NCBI GenBank assembly: GCA_025769875.1
Contig: JAGFNK010000197.1
Span: 24,845 to 88,844 of the forward strand
DNA length: 64,000 bases
Source: Russula earlei
Lineage: Eukaryota > Basidiomycota > Agaricomycetes > Russulales > Russulaceae
Reading direction: 5' to 3'
The notes below the pieces were generated by a model that had not been told where the DNA came from, did no database searches, and was given only the letters and a program-made list of their open reading frames with translations. Made by a program: the position numbers and the translations under genes. Below, piece by piece: positions 35,875 through 43,293 of this stretch (position 1 is its first letter; each line of letters begins with the position of its first letter).

Positions 35875-37826
35875 AATACAGGATTAGCATGTTATTAATG
35901 GCATTGATGATTAGCCTGTTCGGAAGTTTCAATTCATTCTCGCAAAACTCTTTATATGATGCAATGGCTCTAAAAAGTTATTTGCAGGCAAGTGGAAAAT
36001 GGACAACCAATGATACGAATGTTACTAAGATATTAAGAAAATATCTTGCTATAGATCAAACTATTCAGTCGCAATTTGTATTGAAGAATCCTTTTACAAA
36101 AAGTTACTTTTCAGATACATGGACTTCATCATCAGATGGCCCATTATCCTTCAGTTCTGTTGTATCTTCTGTAGGGGGGCTTGATGTAACCAATATTGCA
36201 GATGGCCTGGCTAAGTTTTTGGTGAAACGAGCCAAACAGGAATTAAGCATGGCTTTCTTTGATAAGCTTAAGACAGCCCTTGACAGTGCTAAAGACCTGC
36301 AGATCCTTTTCCCGCAAACAACCAACCTGTTAAAGGCAATGGGAGACCAGGTATATAATTATGAAGCTTATCTTCAAAATCTTCGCGAGGCATTTAAAAA
36401 GGATATCAGCAATTTGCCTAAAAATATGCCGGGCTTGATTACAGGGGGCACTGATAGCGCTTATTTTAATAAACACCAGGATGTAAAAGCGTCTCTTTTA
36501 AGTGCCTGTTATATTGTAAATGCTATACAGGAGCAGCAACACCCGGGCGATATGTTAGAATACTATCCTGTTGAATACCTGGATTCATTGTTGTATTTCA
36601 AAGGTTCTATACAAACATTACAGTTGTTGAGCGCTTCTTTAAAAGATACGGCAACCAGCGATAGCGCGGCTTATTGGGTAAGCATTAAAAAGGTGCAGGC
36701 GCTTGTTACTGATAAGGATGCTTTTCAAATTTACCTGGGCTTACTCTACCAGAAAGCATTGACCCAATACGATAGCATCCATTTTAATAAGCAGTTTACA
36801 TTGATCAGTTTATTCAATGCAATACCCGTTGATAAATTTGATAGCTGTTATACTCCCTATAAAAAATATATACAGGGATTTGCTGTAAAGCTGGATGTGT
36901 TGAATAAAGCAATAAAGAGTTATAGCAAGCCTGCGAACGATTCTTTGGCTTTGGAGTTGTATGCCAAATATTTCCAGAATTCTGTTGATATGATAGCATA
37001 CGCAAGCACTGTCAGCGATCTGCCCTATTTTAATCAATCTGCTATTAAGGATCTTCCTGCAAAACTGAAACCTTATTTGAATGTTGCTTATGCCGTAGAA
37101 GATCTGGCAGTAGCTATTAACAGGAAGAATTACTCCGATGCTATTAACCAGGCGGTATATGTATATAAAGTGGTAATTGCCGATTCTACCGGTGCTAATA
37201 AAACATTGGCCAGCCTTGTCCAATATGGTGGGTTTATGGCAACCATTGTTACTGCAAAGAACAGTGATGATGTAGAGAGCGCTATTGAGGCTTTTGCTTT
37301 GCCGGCGGGCTCTTCCCGTATTAAGCGCGAATCTGCTTTTAATGTTTCTGTGAATGCGTATGCAGGATTGTATGCCGGGTATGAAAAGTACCTGGGAGAC
37401 GCTCCTAAATGGCCTTTTTCGAAGGTTAACAGTTATGGTATAACGGCTCCTATAGGTGTTGCGATAAGCTGGGGGCATCGTATTTTGCCATTTACAAGAA
37501 CATGTGCAGATGGTTGGTCTTCTTCTTTGTTTATTTCGTTGATAGACTTAGGTGCAGTCACTGCTTTCCGTTTTGGAGATTCCACTTCACAGGCACCGGT
37601 TATTCAATTGAAGAATATTTTATCGCCGGGTGCTTTTCTTTCTATAGGAATACCCAAAACGCCACTGTCTGTAAACTTTGGTGCCCAAATAGGCCCTAAC
37701 CTCAGGAGCATCACCAATTCCTCAGGTACAACCTCTGCCAATAATGATGATAAAGCCTATATAAGATTCAGTGCTTCTTTTTGTGTTGACCTGCCATTGT
37801 TAAACTTATATACCAAATCGAGATAG
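35871..37826 (+). CDS. Exported protein, helical body with barrel-like C-terminus, unknown function
   Basis: 651 residues with a signal peptide (MLLMALMISLFGSFNSFSQ, about 25). Residues 26-500 look mainly alpha-helical, with no motif I recognise. The last about 130 residues (GITAPIGVAISWG, SLFISLIDLGAVTAFRFG, AFLSIGIP, SVNFGAQIGPNL, IRFSASFCVDLPL) alternate like outer-membrane beta strands. It is joined to the S8 peptidase gene by a four-base ATGA overlap, so it is very likely made in step with it. It may be a surface partner or substrate of the peptidase; that is inference. Confidence 0.65.
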   Translation: MKYRISMLLMALMISLFGSFNSFSQNSLYDAMALKSYLQASGKWTTNDTNVTKILRKYLAIDQTIQSQFVLKNPFTKSYFSDTWTSSSDGPLSFSSVVSSVGGLDVTNIADGLAKFLVKRAKQELSMAFFDKLKTALDSAKDLQILFPQTTNLLKAMGDQVYNYEAYLQNLREAFKKDISNLPKNMPGLITGGTDSAYFNKHQDVKASLLSACYIVNAIQEQQHPGDMLEYYPVEYLDSLLYFKGSIQTLQLLSASLKDTATSDSAAYWVSIKKVQALVTDKDAFQIYLGLLYQKALTQYDSIHFNKQFTLISLFNAIPVDKFDSCYTPYKKYIQGFAVKLDVLNKAIKSYSKPANDSLALELYAKYFQNSVDMIAYASTVSDLPYFNQSAIKDLPAKLKPYLNVAYAVEDLAVAINRKNYSDAINQAVYVYKVVIADSTGANKTLASLVQYGGFMATIVTAKNSDDVESAIEAFALPAGSSRIKRESAFNVSVNAYAGLYAGYEKYLGDAPKWPFSKVNSYGITAPIGVAISWGHRILPFTRTCADGWSSSLFISLIDLGAVTAFRFGDSTSQAPVIQLKNILSPGAFLSIGIPKTPLSVNFGAQIGPNLRSITNSSGTTSANNDDKAYIRFSASFCVDLPLLNLYTKSR

Positions 37827-37867
37827 CAAATACTTAGTCAATTATACCATATTAAAACCATTGTTAT

Positions 37868-38707
37868 ATGCAACCTTTAATCGTCATCAAACAAGGTAGT
37901 ACCGGTACTGCTGTAAAAGTGTGGCAGCAGTTCCTGCTGCAACAAGGCTTTACTATTATTGGTACAGTGGATGGCAATTTTGGGCCCAATACCAATACTG
38001 CTACCAAAGCTTTCCAAACAAAGCATGGTCTTACTGCTGATGGAGTGGTGGGCAACAATACGTATGCTGCTGCCATGAAGCTGGGCTTTAACGCAGTATT
38101 GGAAATAGCAGATTATATAGGCATTGATGTATACCATAATAACGGTAACATTAACTGGACCGCAGTAAAGGCGGACCCTAAGAAAGTTAAGTTTGTTTAT
38201 GTTAAAGCTACGGAAGGGGCTACCGTACAGGATGCCTTATATGCTGCCAATATACAAGGCGCTACTGCAGCGGGCTTTGCAACAGGAGCTTATCATTTTT
38301 TCTCTCTTACAACCAGCGCTGCGGACCAGGCTGCTAATTTTATACAACAGGTGGGGGATACTTATCCTTACGAAATGCCTCCCGTATTGGATTATGAAAA
38401 AGATGTGAGCCATAGTGATGTGCCCAATGTAATAGCGGCAGTATCGGCCTGGTTAGCTGCCGTACAAAGCAAATGGGGTGTTGTGCCCATGATCTATACT
38501 TCTGTGAACTACTGGAGCCAGTTAGGCAATCCTCCCGGCTTTGATCAATACCCGTTATGGCTGGCTAATTATAACAAGGGCTTACCTGCGCTTCCCGGAG
38601 ATTGGCCTGCATGGGCCATCTGGCAATACAGTGGAAGTGGCGTTGTGAGTGGGATTACGGGAGATGTTGACCTGAATCAATATAATGTGGCGAGCGGGTT
38701 TTTGTGA
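37868..38707 (+). CDS. Peptidoglycan-binding domain plus GH25 muramidase, no signal peptide
   Basis: 279 residues. Residues about 7-70 are a PG_binding_1 domain (GSTGTAVKVWQQFL, DGNFGPNTNTATKAFQ, DGVVGNNTY). Residues 80-279 are a GH25 lysozyme: GIDVYH (Asp87), FVYVKATEG, GAYHFF, the catalytic DxE pair in PVLDYEK (Asp175, Glu177), MIYTSVNYW, PLWLANYN and AIWQYSGSG near the end. It would cut the N-acetylmuramic acid to N-acetylglucosamine bond of peptidoglycan. The chain starts MQPLIVIKQGS with no signal peptide, unusual for a wall-acting enzyme outside phages. It lies 41 bases after the preceding gene and shares its direction. Confidence 0.9.
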   Translation: MQPLIVIKQGSTGTAVKVWQQFLLQQGFTIIGTVDGNFGPNTNTATKAFQTKHGLTADGVVGNNTYAAAMKLGFNAVLEIADYIGIDVYHNNGNINWTAVKADPKKVKFVYVKATEGATVQDALYAANIQGATAAGFATGAYHFFSLTTSAADQAANFIQQVGDTYPYEMPPVLDYEKDVSHSDVPNVIAAVSAWLAAVQSKWGVVPMIYTSVNYWSQLGNPPGFDQYPLWLANYNKGLPALPGDWPAWAIWQYSGSGVVSGITGDVDLNQYNVASGFL

Positions 38708-38775
38708 TAAGTATCAATTTTATTCCAAATAACCCGGGTAGCCGAAAACGGCAAATAGAGTAGGCACAACTTATT

Positions 38776-40080
38776 ATGAGAAAAATACTATCCCTGCTAT
38801 TCCTGTTGTGGATGGTCATGTCTGCGCATGCATCCGATTCTCCAAAGATAAAAATAGTAGCCGGAGACGCCCCGGTAAAGACATGCCTGAAAGGCATCGG
38901 TGATAATGGCAAGAGAACCCTTTCGATAAAGGTGTCGTCTGACGGTAAACCTCCTAAAACGGCTACGGTCCATCTTACCATAAATGCGAACAGTGCCAGG
39001 TCAAAACCCGTCTTAATAGATAGCATTGTTACTATCAATAGAACGGATTTTAAAAAAGAGGGCAAACAGTATTATGCTACTATTCAGCCTCAAATCCAAT
39101 TAACTCCATTAGATTGTTTGTCAGCCGATGATACTATTGAAATAGTTGACAAAGATGGCGATGGTGCTATTTATAAAGTGATCATCCGGGAAACATTCAA
39201 AATGCCTGCAGCTCCAACTGCTGTATTATTATCCAATGAGTTTACCGTAAAACCCTATATAAAGAATGCAGCAGGAGACGATGGGCGCAGGAGTATAACA
39301 GCAACAGTGCAGCTAACCGGGAAATGGGATGCTGCAAATGGTGATAAGGCCGTTACATTTTCAATACCATCTTATATACAAAGTCAAACATTGTCAAAGC
39401 CTTCATTGGCAAGCGCTAAAATACTTTCTATTACTAAGGCAAACTATTCACCAGATGGATGCCCGGTTAATGTGCTATTTCCCATGATTGTTCAATTATC
39501 GCCGGTTGATTCATTAACCAGCAGGGAATCACTGTATATCGGAAGCACTATTGATAGTGATTCATCATTGAAGCTGGTTGTTGAGCCGGGTAAGGTTATA
39601 GCAAACAACAACAACCCCGATACGGTATGTACTTTTACCCATGATTGTTTGAATGGAGAGGTGTTTTCTGTATCTCTTACTTATGATACATTGGGTGGCA
39701 CTATTTGCGTAAGAAAGAATGTATTAAACGCGATCCCATCCTGTTACAGGTATAGTTATATTTTTCATTATGCAGATTTCGCCAGGTGGTTTAAGAACCA
39801 ATATAAAGAAATGAAAGGCGACTGTGATTATTGTGATTGCGGGGTATACCTGGCTGAAAGGATAGGTGAGGATATTACTGCCCAAACAATCAAAACTGCG
39901 AACGCTGCGACAGCTAATGCTGTGGTAAATGCTGCTGTAACATCTTCAACAGGCGCTAAAGCGCCAAGCAAAAAGTTATTGGTTCACCTGGATAACCAAT
40001 CAACATCCATTGTACCTATTAATAGCAAAGATTCAATGAGGTACGATCCAATACATATCACATTGGTGAGGATACATTGA
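38776..40080 (+). CDS. Exported protein of unknown function, probably the N-terminal part of a split gene
   Basis: 434 residues with a signal peptide ending near MSAHAS (20). Two similar Ig-like beta units are visible: IKIVAGDAPVKTCLKGIGDNGKRTLSIKV-type sequence near 25-140 and VKPYIKNAAGDDGRRSITATV near 150-275; both contain 'GDnG-R-ti' and end in a 'PxDxLtsxDtI-I' strand. A Cys-rich stretch follows (GDCDYCDCGVYLAE). The last about 10 residues (PIHITLVRIH) look out of place, and the other frame reads YHIGEDTLIASSD into the next ORF. I therefore think a missing base near 40050-40060 splits one gene of about 785 residues. Function unknown. Confidence 0.6.
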   Translation: MRKILSLLFLLWMVMSAHASDSPKIKIVAGDAPVKTCLKGIGDNGKRTLSIKVSSDGKPPKTATVHLTINANSARSKPVLIDSIVTINRTDFKKEGKQYYATIQPQIQLTPLDCLSADDTIEIVDKDGDGAIYKVIIRETFKMPAAPTAVLLSNEFTVKPYIKNAAGDDGRRSITATVQLTGKWDAANGDKAVTFSIPSYIQSQTLSKPSLASAKILSITKANYSPDGCPVNVLFPMIVQLSPVDSLTSRESLYIGSTIDSDSSLKLVVEPGKVIANNNNPDTVCTFTHDCLNGEVFSVSLTYDTLGGTICVRKNVLNAIPSCYRYSYIFHYADFARWFKNQYKEMKGDCDYCDCGVYLAERIGEDITAQTIKTANAATANAVVNAAVTSSTGAKAPSKKLLVHLDNQSTSIVPINSKDSMRYDPIHITLVRIH

Positions 40081-41129
40081 TTGCCAGCTCTGATACAGAT
40101 TATGTGAATTTTACTTTTGATCAAAAGGATTTTCCGTTTAAAGCAGCTTTTGCACCGGCTTCCCTAACGCTTACAAAGAGTAACTGGAATGGTCAAACAA
40201 AGTTCGATACAACCATCTATATCGTTAATCAATCAGTGGCATCGTCTCAGGATAATGTTTCCGGGTATTTGCAGATCAGTGGAGAAACCGGTAAAGCAAC
40301 GTATCACAAACTGTATTTACTGAATAATGAAGATACTCTTTTCAACAGGACAGACCTGGCTTTTGGCGGAAGTTTTGATTTTAAAAATGGTATCGACAAT
40401 ACCCAGTTTTATTATGGCTTTCACATGGAAAGACCCAAAGTATTAGGAAAAAGATGGGGTTTTTCTTTTGGTATTTATCAAACAGTATTATTTGGATATA
40501 GTGATTCAACTAATTATGATTTATCCAATCAGTTCTACGCAGCTAACACACGAACCGGTGATTTTAGGATCCAGGGCGATTCTGTCAGGATAACAAGAGC
40601 CCAGGTAGATGGATATTCCATTAATCAAAAAACTTCGTCACTGGGAGGCTATTTCAATCCTACTTTTTTAATTGCCAAACCTAGTAAAAGGCTTTCTATT
40701 TATGGGTTGGCTAACTTGGAATATGTACGAAGAACTGTTACTACTACTACTAATTTCACCCTGTCATCCTTAGATACCATTACAGTATCTAAAGATAGTT
40801 TCACGAAGTATACACCCGTTGGCTCCCAGGTCTCTACCAAGTTTTTAGATGAAGGATATTTTGGATTGGGCTTCTCAATAAGGTACCTGACAAAAGATAT
40901 TGATTTTACTATAGGTGCAGCTGGAGGAACTTCTAATTATTCTACAATAAACTGGAAATTTTATTATGCGGTAAACCTCAACATCCGGTTTCCCAAACAG
41001 AATATTGAAATAGGGTCTAACTACAAGGGATTGCTGGTTAATAAATTGTCTACTTCGCCATATTATTTTTCTTTTCACTTAGCTAAACTGTTTTCTATAG
41101 AAAAGTTATTAGACTTTATAACAAAATAA
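40077..41129 (+). CDS. Outer-membrane beta-barrel-like ORF, probably the C-terminal part of the preceding gene
   Basis: 350 residues in the frame opened by a TAG near 40024. The only start codon available is a TTG overlapping the upstream stop, and there is no signal peptide, although the sequence is plainly outer-membrane-like: GSFDFKNGIDNTQFYYGFHM, WGFSFGIYQTVLFGY, LSIYGLANLEYVRRTV, GYFGLGFSIRYL, AVNLNIRF, and a final SFHLAKLFSI. A barrel without signal peptide could not reach the outer membrane, which argues that it is the C-terminal half of the upstream exported protein. Function unknown. Confidence 0.6.
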   Translation: MIASSDTDYVNFTFDQKDFPFKAAFAPASLTLTKSNWNGQTKFDTTIYIVNQSVASSQDNVSGYLQISGETGKATYHKLYLLNNEDTLFNRTDLAFGGSFDFKNGIDNTQFYYGFHMERPKVLGKRWGFSFGIYQTVLFGYSDSTNYDLSNQFYAANTRTGDFRIQGDSVRITRAQVDGYSINQKTSSLGGYFNPTFLIAKPSKRLSIYGLANLEYVRRTVTTTTNFTLSSLDTITVSKDSFTKYTPVGSQVSTKFLDEGYFGLGFSIRYLTKDIDFTIGAAGGTSNYSTINWKFYYAVNLNIRFPKQNIEIGSNYKGLLVNKLSTSPYYFSFHLAKLFSIEKLLDFITK

Positions 41130-41161
41130 AAAGAGATAGACTATCCATACCATAATTGACC

Positions 41162-42550
41162 ATGCAACCGATACGAGCCATATTAATGTTTGCCCTGCTT
41201 GCTAATTGTTTCTTCTTTACAACCTGTTCCGAAAAGAAACAGCTTAGTCTCGCTGCGCACAATAAGCTCGTCGATTCCTGTAACCGCCTGGTTGATCGCC
41301 TGGCGCAGGATACCACAGTGATCAGCGATGATGCGATCATGGATAGTTGTGTTGCTTTGTTTGAGGCCAATAATGATTACAACGGTGAGGCAGAAATATA
41401 TGAGATAGTAGCACAAGCCGCGCAACAGGAAGGTAATTATGCCAGGGCACTGGAGAATTGGTTTAACTGTGAGCGCCTTTGGAAAGAGCTGAAGGATACT
41501 ACCGGTGTTGTTAAATGCAAGCTTGCGATGGCAGAAGTATACCGGGTATTAAATGATAAAGAAAACTGTTTGCAGAATGTGCATGAAGTGCTGGCGCTTG
41601 CTTCAAAAGAGCGCCATACAGCGGTGCTGACTATGGATGTATGCACCAACTTTGCTTACTATTATGAGAAGTTCAGTGAGTATGACTCTTCCCTGGTATT
41701 CCTGGGTATACTGGCAGATAGCATTAGAATTGTAAAACCATCTGCCTATGATTCTTCTTTTTATACAGCCTATAGTGAATTGATCAAAGGGAATATCTAT
41801 CTCGATAAATATACAGATACCTGGGCTGACACGCCTGAGCAGGCGGCTGTATGGCTGGATTCTGCCAGGAGGTATTATACGGCTTCTTTAACGAATACAA
41901 AAGGATATTCCAGGCAGTCTGATTTTAGTGAAGCATACTATGGAATAGCTGCATGCGAGTTGGCAGTCCATGAATATGAAACTGCCATACGGCATGCTTT
42001 GCAGGCATTGGCATTTGCTAATCAGGCAACAGATATTGAGCTAAGGGGCAGGGTGTATCGGTTATTGGTAACGGGTTATCAAATTGCCGATGTTCCCAGA
42101 CCGGATAGCGCACTATATTACCAGTCGCAATACATAGCTATGAAGGATAGCAGTATCCGTATACAAAGAAACATTGTTGTAAATAACCAGCATGCCTATG
42201 TAGCTAACTATTACACCAGGGAGGAAGCGGAGAGAAAGAAGCAATTGAACAGGCTCATGTTTATGCTGGTACCGCCTTTTATTATCTTCTTTATTTACGT
42301 AGTGATCCTGCTGGGCAGGATGAAGGTGAAGGAGCGGCTGGTAGAATCCATGAGCCTGGTAGCAACCATTATGATCTTTGAGTTCATCGCCTTGTTATTG
42401 CATGGCTACCTAGACAAAGTGACGCATGAGAACCCGCTATTGCTATTGACCGCATTGGTGCTGGTGGGCATTGCATTGGAGCCTCTGCACAACTATTTCC
42501 AGAATTGGTTGAAGCGAAAAGTTGTACATGAAGAGAATAACAAAGGGTAA
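41162..42550 (+). CDS. Lipoprotein with TPR-like repeats and C-terminal membrane segments
   Basis: 462 residues from the ATG at 41162. A lipobox-type signal peptide (ALLANCFFFTTCSEKK) predicts lipid attachment at the Cys near residue 22. Residues about 60-345 are helical TPR-like repeats (YEIVAQAAQQEGNYARALENW, AYYGIAACELAVHEYETAIR). About 365-450 contains three hydrophobic segments (MLVPPFIIFFIYVVILLG, SLVATIMIFEFIALLLHGYL, LLLLTALVLVGIALEPL), ending in a basic tail. Lipid anchor plus C-terminal helices is an odd topology; it may be an inner-membrane sensor-like protein with a periplasmic TPR domain and no output domain. It closes the plus-strand block 32 bases after the barrel ORF. Confidence 0.7.
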   Translation: MQPIRAILMFALLANCFFFTTCSEKKQLSLAAHNKLVDSCNRLVDRLAQDTTVISDDAIMDSCVALFEANNDYNGEAEIYEIVAQAAQQEGNYARALENWFNCERLWKELKDTTGVVKCKLAMAEVYRVLNDKENCLQNVHEVLALASKERHTAVLTMDVCTNFAYYYEKFSEYDSSLVFLGILADSIRIVKPSAYDSSFYTAYSELIKGNIYLDKYTDTWADTPEQAAVWLDSARRYYTASLTNTKGYSRQSDFSEAYYGIAACELAVHEYETAIRHALQALAFANQATDIELRGRVYRLLVTGYQIADVPRPDSALYYQSQYIAMKDSSIRIQRNIVVNNQHAYVANYYTREEAERKKQLNRLMFMLVPPFIIFFIYVVILLGRMKVKERLVESMSLVATIMIFEFIALLLHGYLDKVTHENPLLLLTALVLVGIALEPLHNYFQNWLKRKVVHEENNKG

Positions 42551-42557
42551 AGCATGG

Positions 42558-43262
42558 TTACTTCACCCGGTAGATCTTCACTTCTCCAATCTCCTGGTGA
42601 GATCGCGTAGAACGGAAGGCAAAGTAGCCATGTGTTAAAGGATGCTCATCATGGTAAGAGAACCAGCTTTGCCCATCTACTATATACCATATCCAGCCAT
42701 CTTTCATAACAATGTTTACCTGGTATTCTTTATTGGGCTGTAACAGGTGAGGAGCGTCAGTATATTCACCTAGTATCCTTTTATCGCCCTGCTCGCTATA
42801 CTTGCGAAAGCGGGTAGTGGTATTATAGTTGCCACCCATGCCTATATAATACATGCTCAGGGAATCATATTCATTAAAGGCTCCCTTTCTTTTAAAGAGT
42901 TTATGCTGTAAGGGATCGGTAGCCATCCAGAACTGGTTAAAATCAGATAGCCGGTCGTTCCTGCCGCCCTGCATGACTACTTTTCTTTTAAAGCTAATCA
43001 GGATATTGCCTTGTAATTCCTGTTTATACCAAACGGTAGCGCCGCCATAAGTATCTAATAGCAATTGATTGTTTTGTATGATCACCCGTTCACTATCCGC
43101 CGGGGATTTCTCAACAATCCAATCATGCATATCGCCCGCATTGGTAAAACCAGTACTGTAGATAAGGGTATCAACCGTATAGGCCGGCGGCGTTTGTGAA
43201 TGAGCTGCGGCACCCGCTAACAAGCCTGCTACTATCAACAATGATATATTACTTCTCTTCAT
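42558..43262 (-). CDS. DUF6250-like secreted concanavalin-fold protein
   Basis: 234 residues from the ATG at 43260-43262 (a TTG two codons upstream is inside an AT-rich repeat). A signal peptide ends near AAAHSQ (24). The body (DTLIYSTGFTNAGDMHDWIVE, VIIQNNQLLLDTYGGATVWYKQ, GNILISFKRKVV, GYFAFRSTRSHQEIGEVKIYR) matches the jelly-roll pattern of LamG-like proteins and the C-terminus typical of DUF6250, a family often found with carbohydrate-active enzymes. A role in glycan binding or cleavage is inferred. It follows the MG2-like gene on the same strand. Confidence 0.7.
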   Translation of the reverse strand: MKRSNISLLIVAGLLAGAAAHSQTPPAYTVDTLIYSTGFTNAGDMHDWIVEKSPADSERVIIQNNQLLLDTYGGATVWYKQELQGNILISFKRKVVMQGGRNDRLSDFNQFWMATDPLQHKLFKRKGAFNEYDSLSMYYIGMGGNYNTTTRFRKYSEQGDKRILGEYTDAPHLLQPNKEYQVNIVMKDGWIWYIVDGQSWFSYHDEHPLTHGYFAFRSTRSHQEIGEVKIYRVK

Positions 43263-43293
43263 TAACAATTAACCATTTACAATTAACAATTGA
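43261..43293. repeat. ATTAACAATTAACCATTTACAATT repeat between two minus-strand genes
   Basis: Same element family as 8990-9027. It fills the whole gap and touches both the start codon of the DUF6250-like gene and the stop codon of the gene at 43294. Confidence 0.65.

Noticed and set aside
32693..38707. Phage lysis module, because of the leaderless GH25 muramidase and peptidases
   Set aside because: No holin, capsid, tail, integrase or terminase genes; neighbours are exported and outer-membrane-like proteins.
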